Assembly: GCA_946563605.1 (NCBI GenBank) | Contig: CAMNVW010000049.1 | Location: 1 to 8,824, forward strand | DNA: 8,824 nucleotides | DNA from: an uncultured Clostridia bacterium | GTDB lineage: Bacteria; Bacillota; Clostridia; Oscillospirales; Ruminococcaceae | Direction: 5' to 3' | Shown: piece by piece, positions 1-5,452 of the stretch | How positions within the stretch are numbered: position 1 is the stretch's first letter | How the letters are laid out: every line of letters begins with the position of its first letter | Notes under the pieces: generated by a model | Databases searched by the model: none | What the model was told of the DNA's origin: nothing | The model's input: the letters and a program-made list of their open reading frames with translations, nothing else | Program-made: the position numbers and the translations under genes

Positions 1-504
1 GTTAAATGCCCGCTCCCTAATAGTGGCCGATATAGAGCCTGCATAGGCAGGATATTTAAGCAGTTCCAACACCGCCTTGCTACCGATAACACCCGAATTG
101 ATAGAGTCATTCAAGGTTTTGTTAATGCGGTTCAAGTTATTGGCGTTTATCACCTTAGGCATTTGCGACATAAGCTGGAGCATTTTGCTTTGCACCGCCG
201 GAGAATCGTCTTTTTCTCCGCTAAAGTCATAGGCTCTGTTGGTAGCTTCTTCAAGCCTTGTGTTGATGCGCTGATATACAAACTCATTTTCAGCCACCAT
301 GTCATTGACCTTATTCAGAAGTTTCTCGTAAATCCGCTTTGTCATGGCCTTATCCACGCTCTTATAGGAAACGATAAAACCTTTGACAGCCTCCACCAGT
401 TCACGCACATCATCAGCAGTTTTTGCCGCTTCGATCTGCGTGAACAAAGTGTTATGGCGTTCAATAATAGTAGGCTCATTAGCCGGTGCTTTAGTTTTCT
501 TCAT
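1..504 (-). CDS. Hypothetical element protein, C-terminus cut by window edge
   Basis: The frame is open from an ATG at 504 to the first base of the window, giving 168 codons without a stop, so the gene continues to the left. The start follows a GGGAGGAAC ribosome site that lies inside the 3' end of the preceding 47-aa gene; the two genes overlap by 14 bases, which suggests translational coupling. The visible part starts MKKTKAPANEPTIIERHNTL, is rich in Lys, Glu, Asn and Ala, and looks almost entirely alpha-helical; no signal peptide, membrane segment or catalytic motif is seen. It is the fourth gene of the leftward cluster after the TerS-like gene, so a phage-type structural, packaging or mobilisation role is possible. 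That rests on position only; I do not recognise the family. The reading frame itself is convincing; the function is unknown. Confidence 0.8.
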   Translation of the reverse strand, partial: MKKTKAPANEPTIIERHNTLFTQIEAAKTADDVRELVEAVKGFIVSYKSVDKAMTKRIYEKLLNKVNDMVAENEFVYQRINTRLEEATNRAYDFSGEKDDSPAVQSKMLQLMSQMPKVINANNLNRINKTLNDSINSGVIGSKAVLELLKYPAYAGSISATIRERAFN

Positions 505-634
505 TGTCCTGTTCCTCCCATTCAATGTTTTTGTTTTCGTCTGACACAATTACAAAACCTTCCCTTTTGAAATATGTATCATACGCACCTTGCGTTACCT
601 CTGCGGTAACTGTTCCGTTTGTTACTTTAATCAT
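491..634 (-). CDS. Small 47-aa phage-type hypothetical protein
   Basis: This short gene starts MIKVTNGTVTAEVTQGAYDT and ends in an acidic tail (EWEEQDNEEN). Its ATG overlaps the stop of the upstream gene by one base (TAATG), and its own 3' end overlaps the next gene by 14 bases, so it sits tightly inside a coupled operon. The pattern 'K-V-T-N-G ... V-T-x-G-A-Y-x-x-Y-x-x-x-G-F-x-I-V' resembles small proteins often found among phage head or packaging genes; that is a memory-based impression, not a search result. There is no membrane segment or cysteine. A one-domain scaffold, connector or adaptor would fit, but the function is unknown. The two-sided overlap and conserved-looking pattern make a chance ORF unlikely. 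Confidence 0.7.
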   Translation of the reverse strand: MIKVTNGTVTAEVTQGAYDTYFKREGFVIVSDENKNIEWEEQDNEEN

Positions 635-978
635 TAGTCCTCGTCCTCGCTTTCATCGGGTGTATTATTCCATTCCTGCTCCCAATCTTCGTCCTCGCCT
701 GGCTTTATGTATGGCACGACCTTAATCACAACAGGGGCAGTTTCCTCACCGTCTAAAAGAAAAGCAGTATTTGCACCATAAGCCTTGTCAATGATATACT
801 TACAAGCATTGAATCGGTCCTTGCTGTATCTGTCATTGGCAATCTGGATTATACTTTGCAGAGCGTCAACGGTAGAGGATTTAAGTAGCCTTTGAAATTG
901 CTCCTTTTGTGACTTTTGCTCCGCTGTTTGCAGTGGCCTACCTTTTGGGTTCCCAGACTTTCCCCTTTCAAACGGCAT
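634..978 (-). CDS. DUF5681-like / putative small terminase (TerS-like) protein
   Basis: The product is 114 aa from the ATG at 978, chosen because a GGGGGTGA ribosome site lies just upstream; the GTG at 987 is part of that site and is an unlikely start. The N-terminus carries the hallmark F-E-R-G-K-S-G-N-P-K-G-R-P (residues about 3-15) of DUF5681-type proteins, which are common beside phage packaging genes and often annotated as small terminase or terminase-associated. A helical middle follows, with 'KYIIDKAYG' near residues 60-68 as is usual in this family, and then a very acidic tail (GEDEDWEQEW...DESEDED). The known family role is probably DNA binding during packaging initiation or a related phage function. 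No large terminase is visible. In phage satellites a lone TerS redirects the helper's packaging machinery; that reading here is inference. It is 12 bases downstream of the 69-aa gene and coupled to the 47-aa gene. Confidence 0.7.
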   Translation of the reverse strand: MPFERGKSGNPKGRPLQTAEQKSQKEQFQRLLKSSTVDALQSIIQIANDRYSKDRFNACKYIIDKAYGANTAFLLDGEETAPVVIKVVPYIKPGEDEDWEQEWNNTPDESEDED

Positions 979-990
979 AGCAATCACCCC

Positions 991-1200
991 CTAAATATTG
1001 TAAATATTCACGCTCCTTGTTTGTGGATTCCAGTTCTCTATGAACCGTTGTTTAACATCTTCGGAATCCAGTTCGGAAAGAATGTCTTGCTTTTCTTTAA
1101 TCTCGTCTCTCAACGAGCGAAGCAACATATCATACGCCTGTTTCCCTGTTTTGGGCTTATGCGGTAAAGATATGTCAGCGGTTAAGCGTTCAACGAACAT
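991..1200 (-). CDS. Small 69-aa hypothetical protein
   Basis: The ATG at 1200 is preceded at good spacing by AAAGGGGTG, so I use it rather than the TTG at 1269, which has no ribosome site. The protein starts MFVERLTADISLPHKPKTGK, has a charged helical middle (LLRSLRDEIKEKQDILSELDSEDVKQRFIENW) and no cysteine or membrane segment. It ends 12 bases before the TerS-like gene and is clearly transcribed with it. The 192 bases between this gene and the end of rep contain no other gene I can support; they may hold a promoter, but I see no convincing -35/-10 pair. The family is not recognised. A small DNA-binding or adaptor protein is possible but unproven. Confidence 0.65.
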   Translation of the reverse strand: MFVERLTADISLPHKPKTGKQAYDMLLRSLRDEIKEKQDILSELDSEDVKQRFIENWNPQTRSVNIYNI

Positions 1201-1392
1201 GTTGCACCCCTTTCTATTGTTATTGCATTGATAGCCCTCTGTATCTCTGTCCCATATAATTATGGACAAAATCTGATTTTTGCATTTTGCTCAAATGCTT
1301 TGTGAAATGCCTTTTACACCCCAATGAATGATGTTTTATGCTCAATTTATGAGATTTTCAGTTTTTCAAGTTTGGGGTCGCAGGGTAACAAT

Positions 1393-2415
1393 TTATGTAG
1401 CCTTTTTACTCCTATCTTCACCCAATGACTTGTGCATAAGTTTAATCGTTTTAAGCACATCAGAGGGAACCTCAAACTTTGCGTTATTGCGGTAGTATGA
1501 CACCATTCGCTTGGAAATGTCTGGTGTGTGTCTGTACTCCACATACCATTTCTTCAAAGCCTGACGGAGTATTTCAATGTCTACAATCAATTCCTTACAC
1601 TTAATCAGGGTATGGCTGATTTCATTTCCAGAATCCGATTGCGTTAAAGTTTCAAATACATCTTGCGCACAGGCATCCAACATAGGCTCAATGTTCTTTT
1701 TACAGATTTCGTCAAAGGTCACTTGATACTGTCCAATCAGTGTTTTAATTGATTTTCTTGTGAGAATGTCCTCTAATGATTTCTTATCACCATACATATG
1801 ATTGAGTATTCTGTCTAAATATACCAATTCCACGCGAATCAAATTTGATTCAACTTTAAGATTGCCTGCTTGCCTTTGCTGAAAAGTCTTATCGTACACC
1901 TTTAATACCCATTCATGGGGCTTGGTTGTTGTGATTCCTCGTTCCGGCTTCTTGTGTGTTTTCCCGTTTGGGGCTGTTTCCTTGTAAACAGTAACCTTTG
2001 GAAAAGATTTCTCAAATAATCTAATCACATCTTTTGGTTTACAATTTCCAACACATTTTACAGTTAGATTGCACTCCATTTTTGTAACGCTCACCATAGA
2101 GAGAAATTCATCTGAATACTTATCCTGTAAGTGCCTTTGAAGATATAGCCTCATGTACTCCACAACTTGAGTTCTTATCAACTCGATTTTGATACAGTCG
2201 GATAATTGAAACGGCTGCACATTATTTGGCCGAACTGCATTAGGTAAATTCACATAAGCAGACAGTTTGCCACCCCAACATGATATTTTCATAATATCAT
2301 TTCCATATTCATTTGTAAGATTTTCCTCTGGAAGATTTATGCTCTCTAATCCCGCTACAGTGAGTTGCAGTTGAAAATTCACTCCATCTGCACCTTGCAT
2401 TTTCTTTTGTCCCAT
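1393..2415 (-). CDS. Putative phage/plasmid-type replication (Rep) protein
   Basis: The product is 340 aa from the ATG at 2415, which sits 5 bases after a strong GGGAGGTG site (2421-2428); the frame's longer upstream starts lack one. The middle contains WVLKVYDKTF (about residues 169-178) followed by NLIRVELVYLDRIL (about 191-204). This 'K-x-Y-[DN]-K ... [LI]-R-x-E-[LV]' pairing is typical of the phage/plasmid replication proteins of the gene II/X or CRI type, which nick or bind an origin. A classical HUH motif was not found by eye, so the catalytic class stays open. The C-terminal third is helical and basic near the end. Context supports a replication role: iteron-like repeats lie about 220 bases upstream, and the leader has a dedicated promoter and an attenuator-like hairpin, as in copy-controlled rep genes. 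An alternative is another element-encoded DNA-binding protein. Confidence 0.5.
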   Translation of the reverse strand: MGQKKMQGADGVNFQLQLTVAGLESINLPEENLTNEYGNDIMKISCWGGKLSAYVNLPNAVRPNNVQPFQLSDCIKIELIRTQVVEYMRLYLQRHLQDKYSDEFLSMVSVTKMECNLTVKCVGNCKPKDVIRLFEKSFPKVTVYKETAPNGKTHKKPERGITTTKPHEWVLKVYDKTFQQRQAGNLKVESNLIRVELVYLDRILNHMYGDKKSLEDILTRKSIKTLIGQYQVTFDEICKKNIEPMLDACAQDVFETLTQSDSGNEISHTLIKCKELIVDIEILRQALKKWYVEYRHTPDISKRMVSYYRNNAKFEVPSDVLKTIKLMHKSLGEDRSKKAT

Positions 2416-2449
2416 CTTCACACCTCCCGCACTTTGATTTATAGGAAAC

Positions 2450-2497
2450 AAAAAAAGAGAAGCTAGTTAAACCTCGTCTGAGGTAACTTCGCTTCCC
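2450..2497 (-). terminator. Intrinsic terminator / attenuator inside the rep leader
   Basis: Read leftward, the RNA forms a long interrupted stem: GAAGC pairs with GCTTC (2491-2495 with 2459-2463), AGTTA with TAACT (2484-2488 with 2465-2469), and CCTC with GAGG (2480-2483 with 2472-2475) around a 4-base loop. Seven U residues follow at once (2456-2450). That is a textbook rho-independent terminator, and it lies between the rep promoter and the rep start codon, so it should act as an attenuator. The 5' arm contains ACCUC, which could also pair with the GAGGU of the rep ribosome site if the terminator stem is opened; that second structure is inference. Confidence 0.75.
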
Positions 2498-2542
2498 TAA
2501 AGCACTAATCAATTTATTTGGATGACCTTTCCTAACTTATAT

Positions 2543-2571
2543 ATTATATCACAAATATTTCCGCTTGTACA
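2543..2571 (-). promoter_or_regulatory. Leftward sigma-A-type promoter of rep
   Basis: On the minus strand TGTACA (2566-2571, four of six matches to TTGACA) and a perfect TATAAT (2543-2548) are separated by exactly 17 bases. Transcription would start near 2536, giving a leader of about 120 bases that contains the terminator hairpin before the rep start at 2415. It is the best promoter match in the element part of the window. Confidence 0.7.
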
Positions 2572-2633
2572 CCCTTTTTTGAAACTTTTTTCCTTATTTT
2601 TTCCTATCTGTTCTGAGGTCTATTTTAGATATT

Positions 2634-2743
2634 ATCCCCAGATTAACCAGAATGGCCCCAGATTGATTCTAATGGATTACCCTATATTTTATATATCCTG
2701 ACACCTAAAATCAATTCTGGATTATCTGGGGACCTCTGGGGAT
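2634..2743. repeat. Iteron-like direct and inverted CCCCAGA repeats (candidate origin/operator)
   Basis: Two 20-base units stand in tandem at 2636-2655 and 2656-2675; both begin CCCCAGATT and end AATGG, with about 14 of 20 bases identical. A third copy lies inverted at 2712-2732 and matches the first over 18 of 21 positions. A fourth, shorter inverted copy (TCTGGGGAT, 2735-2743) mirrors ATCCCCAGA at 2634-2642. The whole forms an imperfect dyad around an A+T-rich centre (about 2680-2700). Such a layout next to a rep gene suits Rep binding sites and a replication origin, or operators for the divergent genes. No gene is encoded here: the stretch from 2416 to 2845 is regulatory and non-coding as far as I can see. 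Confidence 0.65.
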
Positions 2744-2791
2744 ATACCCCTAATGAATCAGTATTAGAATAGTATAACGGTATTTCTTTTT

Positions 2792-2800
2792 TGGTAAAAT
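2792..2800 (+). promoter_or_regulatory. Possible extended -10 promoter for the HEPN-like gene
   Basis: TGGTAAAAT fits an extended -10 element (TGn followed by TAAAAT, five of six matches). There is no good -35, which extended -10 promoters tolerate. A start near 2807 would give a leader of about 40 bases before the proposed GTG at 2846. This is a weak, position-supported call. Confidence 0.35.
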
Positions 2801-2845
2801 CCAGCTGTCAAATCAACCCCCCAAAATATTAACTCACTTGTTCAT

Positions 2846-3442
2846 GTGAAAAGATGGCGGTATGTGGAAAATCCTAAAAAATCCTTTATTTGCAATACTT
2901 TGATGGACTTTACCCCATACGAAAGAATGAGACACATCCCTGCTCTTTTCGTTCCTCTCTATGCTGTTAGTATTACACAGTTTGAACAAACAAGTTTAAT
3001 CCTTCAAGAATGTCAGGCATTTTACGCTGTATTTTTGCAATTAGAAAAACAATTAAAAAATAGTGGATTTCACAATGACAAACACGATGAAAACCTTCCG
3101 CCTTTACTTTCTGTTCCATATATGGTTAATGGGGCATTTGCCAGTGAATTAGCATTAAAATATATGCTAATTTCTTCAAATGTGACTTTCAATATGAAAA
3201 AGGGGCATGACTTAGCATACCTGTTTCAACTATTACCTCAAACACAGAAAAATATTTTGACTGCATCAATCAAAAAGGACTGTAACTTAAATGACGCTAT
3301 TTTTCAAGATGGACTAAACTCGATAGCTGATACATTTAACAAGCAACGATACCAATTTAGCAATTACAATCAAGATTTAAGCACTCATATCATGTTTGCT
3401 CCTTTTGTTCATACCATGTGCAAATTTGTACTGGAAATATAA
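2846..3442 (+). CDS. HEPN-like accessory protein (possible defence/toxin)
   Basis: The frame gives up to 198 aa from a GTG at 2846. An in-frame stop at 2795 limits any longer version, and no ATG occurs between them. No ribosome site precedes the GTG, nor the ATG at residue 20 (MDFTPYERMR), so the start is uncertain or the mRNA is near-leaderless. The fold looks all-helical. The segment 'VPYMVNGAFASELALKYMLI ... KKGHDLAYLFQLLP' (about residues 90-130) resembles a broad family of HEPN-domain proteins in Firmicutes, with 'FNKQRYQFSN...' later where that family usually has F-x-x-x-R-Y. HEPN proteins are often RNases in toxin-antitoxin or abortive-infection systems; a strict R-x4-6-H motif is not obvious, so activity is unproven. 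It lies alone at the right edge of the A+T-rich element, facing away from rep, a common place for accessory or defence cargo. Confidence 0.5.
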   Translation: MKRWRYVENPKKSFICNTLMDFTPYERMRHIPALFVPLYAVSITQFEQTSLILQECQAFYAVFLQLEKQLKNSGFHNDKHDENLPPLLSVPYMVNGAFASELALKYMLISSNVTFNMKKGHDLAYLFQLLPQTQKNILTASIKKDCNLNDAIFQDGLNSIADTFNKQRYQFSNYNQDLSTHIMFAPFVHTMCKFVLEI

Positions 3443-3449
3443 GATAAAA

Positions 3450-3506
3450 CCTCTTGCTGACGGCCTGCAAACCGTTGATATGACTGACTTTTTTGAAGTC
3501 CTATAA
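3450..3506 (+). pseudogene. Orphan C-terminal coding tail, possible displaced 3' end of the integration target
   Basis: Directly after the HEPN stop, and in another frame, the sequence reads PLADGLQTVDMTDFFEVL and then TAA, 14 bases before a strong terminator. Base use is richer in G+C and third-position C/G than the adjacent element DNA, like the host genes further right. It has no start or ribosome site of its own. Elements that integrate into the 3' end of a gene usually leave the original gene tail and terminator at their far end; this fragment fits that picture. I cannot name the gene. It could also be chance reading of non-coding DNA. Confidence 0.35.
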
Positions 3507-3520
3507 TTACACTCGGACCA

Positions 3521-3555
3521 AAAAGAGCATCGACAAAATGTCGATGCTCTTTTTT
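3521..3555. terminator. Strong bidirectional terminator between convergent genes
   Basis: A perfect 15-bp stem (AAAAGAGCATCGACA at 3521-3535 with its complement at 3539-3553) closes an AAA loop. It ends in a T-run on the plus strand and has a matching A-run for the minus strand. It can stop rightward transcription from the element or orphan tail, and leftward transcription of the amidohydrolase, whose stop is at 3566. Confidence 0.9.
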
Positions 3556-3565
3556 CTATTCCTGT

Positions 3566-4459
3566 TTATCGTTCGCGCACAAACGGTTCCTTTACCTCAA
3601 ACCTGATCAAATCCGTATATGCCTGCGGCTTTCGATAAGCATTGCCCCAGGTTTCATGCTGGCGGTATGTCCTGATTTGCTCCATGTCAAATTCTGCAAT
3701 CAAGATTTCCTCAGAAACATCATTGGCTTTCACAATCACATTGTCCGCATAGTTTCCGTCCTCATCAAATACAACGGGAGAAAATGCGCAGAAATTTCCC
3801 CAATGCGGCGCAGGGTAATTTGCCATTGCAATGCCCACCATATTTTCAAACGCCCTTGCATTGAGCTGGTTGAGCCTTGCCGGATTCATGTCACAAGCAT
3901 TCGGCACCAAAATAATTTCCGCACCCTTTAACATCAAAACACGGGCGCTTTCCGGAAACTCCCTGTCGTAGCAGATCATCACGCCGATTTGAACGCCCTC
4001 AAAATCGCACACTTTAAATTCGCCGCCGCTTTTCAGCAGCTTTTCCAGAGAAAAATCACAGGTGTGAACCTTTGCATAATTTAAAAGGATTTTTCCCTGC
4101 CGGTCGATGAGGAGCGCGGTGTTTTGGTACTTCCCTTCTGATTTTGATAAAAAGGTGGCGCAGACGCCCACCTGATATTCTGCGGCAGCCACCTTTATGG
4201 CATCCACATATGCGCTGTCGACTGCGACAGCATTGTCAAGCCATTCCTCCCGTTCCTTTTGGAAGGCGGGATTCAGCGGGTCATCGAACGCGCCCTCAAA
4301 GGGCGGCGCATATCCATTCGACCACATTTCCGGAAAAAGCACAATGTCCGCTTTCTGCTCGCTCGCCTGTTTGATATACCGAAGCATCCTCTTTAAATTT
4401 TCATCCTTTTGGTTTGGCACAGCTTTTTCCTGCACCAGTGCAATTCTAATAACAGCCAT
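3566..4459 (-). CDS. Carbon-nitrogen hydrolase (nitrilase superfamily)
   Basis: The product is 297 aa, normal for a single-domain nitrilase-superfamily enzyme, which hydrolyses non-peptide C-N bonds (amides, N-carbamoyl compounds) in the cytoplasm. The catalytic triad is complete: Glu44 in FPEMWSNGY, Lys130 in YAKVHTCDF, and the nucleophile Cys163 in MICYDREFPESAR. The conserved LVPNAC and RAFENMVG stretches follow at about residues 184-189 and 202-209. The general build is near the N-carbamoyl-amine/beta-ureidopropionase-like branch, but the substrate cannot be read from the sequence. The ATG at 4459 follows a modest AGAGAAAG site. A promoter lies about 70 bases upstream and a perfect terminator right after the stop, so it is probably monocistronic. 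It looks intact and chromosomal, the first clear host gene right of the element. Confidence 0.93.
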   Translation of the reverse strand: MAVIRIALVQEKAVPNQKDENLKRMLRYIKQASEQKADIVLFPEMWSNGYAPPFEGAFDDPLNPAFQKEREEWLDNAVAVDSAYVDAIKVAAAEYQVGVCATFLSKSEGKYQNTALLIDRQGKILLNYAKVHTCDFSLEKLLKSGGEFKVCDFEGVQIGVMICYDREFPESARVLMLKGAEIILVPNACDMNPARLNQLNARAFENMVGIAMANYPAPHWGNFCAFSPVVFDEDGNYADNVIVKANDVSEEILIAEFDMEQIRTYRQHETWGNAYRKPQAYTDLIRFEVKEPFVRER

Positions 4460-4528
4460 GTCTTTCTCTTCTGTGAAGTGATTTTCGCCGGTTTGAAACT
4501 ATTTGTAAAATTTTACTCCAGTTGACAT

Positions 4529-4557
4529 ATTTTATCCTATCAATTCGTTATAGGCAA
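4529..4557 (-). promoter_or_regulatory. Leftward promoter of the amidohydrolase gene
   Basis: On the minus strand TTGCCT (4552-4557) and TAAAAT (4529-4534, five of six) are spaced by exactly 17 bases, about 70 bases before the start codon at 4459. A plus-strand TTGACA (4522-4527) overlaps it but has no good -10 partner. Confidence 0.6.
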
Positions 4558-4664
4558 CAGGAACCCTTGCAAAATCATGCAATATTTTCCGGCAGGTTTG
4601 CCGCTGTGCGCTGACAGCACAAGCCCTGCATCATACACAAAACCAGCGCAGAAACGAGGTAATC

Positions 4665-5357
4665 ATGATTCATCGTATTCGCTCCTTTGCAGTACAGCAC
4701 CCTGTTGCCTTTGCGATTCTCTTTTTTATCGCTTATTTCACCGGCTTTTTCGCGCTTGAGCAAATTGTCACCACACCGCAGTATCTCATCCACTGCACGC
4801 TTGACGACTTGATTCCATTCTGCGAATGGTTCATCTTTCCGTATGCCGCATGGTTTGCGCTGATCCCGTGGTCGCTGGTCACGCTTCTCATGCGTGACCG
4901 CAAAAATTATTTTTATCTGTGCGGCGTCATGTTTTCCGCAATGGCAGTCAGCCTGCTGCTTTACCTGCTGTTTCCGAACGGTCTTGCCCTGCGTCCGGCT
5001 GAAATCGGGCATCAAAACATCGCCGCATCCTTTGTACAGCTGACTTGGTTGGTGGACACGCCCACCAATGTCTGCCCGTCCATCCATGTTTCCACCACCG
5101 TCGCCATTTTTTTCGCGGTCTGCCGCAGCAAAATATGGACGCACCGCAGGCTTGTCGTGGGCGGATGCGGCATTTTATCCATCCTAATCTGCCTGTCAAC
5201 CGTCTTTTTAAAACAACATTCGGTCATTGACGTGCTGTGCGGCTTTTCGCTGGCAGTGGTGCTTCACCTGATTGTTTCCATGCTGTTTTCCCACACTGTA
5301 CAGATTCAGGATGAACCCGACGAAAAATATCTGGTCCGCGTCGGCGCTTCCAAATAA
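4665..5357 (+). CDS. PAP2-family membrane phosphatase / phosphotransferase-like protein
   Basis: The product is 230 aa. The ATG at 4665 follows ACGAGGTAATC, a good ribosome site. Six hydrophobic segments are visible at about residues 13-33, 52-75, 83-104, 140-153, 163-182 and 188-209, the usual PAP2 topology. The catalytic signature is present in three parts: Arg110-Pro111 (after NGLAL), CPSIHVST with Ser139 and His141, and HSVIDVLCGF with His185 and Asp189. In this family the last His is the nucleophile helped by Asp. Members dephosphorylate phosphatidic acid, undecaprenyl-diphosphate or related lipids at the membrane, and some are inositol-phosphoceramide-synthase-like. The C1 motif is short (N-x4-R-P rather than K-x6-R-P), as in that latter branch, so the substrate is open. 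The 100 bases before it (about 4567-4660) hold small hairpins such as CGGCA-GGTT-TGCCG (4590-4603) but no clear promoter. It has its own terminator downstream. Confidence 0.87.
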   Translation: MIHRIRSFAVQHPVAFAILFFIAYFTGFFALEQIVTTPQYLIHCTLDDLIPFCEWFIFPYAAWFALIPWSLVTLLMRDRKNYFYLCGVMFSAMAVSLLLYLLFPNGLALRPAEIGHQNIAASFVQLTWLVDTPTNVCPSIHVSTTVAIFFAVCRSKIWTHRRLVVGGCGILSILICLSTVFLKQHSVIDVLCGFSLAVVLHLIVSMLFSHTVQIQDEPDEKYLVRVGASK

Positions 5358-5403
5358 CTTCATTTTGAAAGCGCGTCGGCTTCCGTTATACGTTCAATAA
5401 AGG

Positions 5404-5437
5404 AAGGTCAAGGCTCAAACAAAGCCTTGACCTTTTT
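5404..5437 (+). terminator. Rho-independent terminator of the PAP2 gene
   Basis: A perfect 12-bp stem (AAGGTCAAGGCT at 5404-5415 with 5423-5434) with a 7-base loop is followed by five T residues (5433-5437). On the minus strand there is no comparable T-run, so it mainly serves the plus strand. The leftward ATPase gene ends at 5453. Confidence 0.88.
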
Positions 5438-5452
5438 GTGTGCCATTTTTTG

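Noticed and set aside
163..570. 135-codon plus-strand open frame at the left edge
   Set aside because: It is antisense to the left-edge gene and its overlapping 47-aa neighbour, which have ribosome sites and coupled starts.
2309..2512. Leader peptide from TTG 2512 reading through the attenuator (begins MISALGKRSY)
   Set aside because: A regulatory leader peptide would fit the attenuator, but the start is TTG and the only AGGAAAGG lies about 13 bases upstream, too far. The frame then runs on into rep out of phase. Not supported enough to call.
2580..2845. CRISPR-like array in the repeat-rich intergenic region
   Set aside because: Repeats are few, partly inverted, directly abutting and without unique spacers; no cas gene is near.
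3450..3506. Identification of the orphan tail as the end of an rRNA methyltransferase (RumA/RlmD type) because of 'VDM'
   Set aside because: Only three residues agree with the usual V-D-M-F-P ending region, and the remaining residues do not fit; too little to name the gene.
4522..4552. Plus-strand promoter for the PAP2 gene starting from a perfect TTGACA
   Set aside because: No -10 with more than three matches occurs at 16-19 bases, so the TTGACA may be chance; it overlaps the better leftward promoter.
4575..5144. 189-codon minus-strand open frame opposite the PAP2 gene
   Set aside because: The plus strand holds all PAP2 catalytic motifs and a good ribosome site; the minus frame is low-complexity (Gly, Lys, Arg) and has no support.
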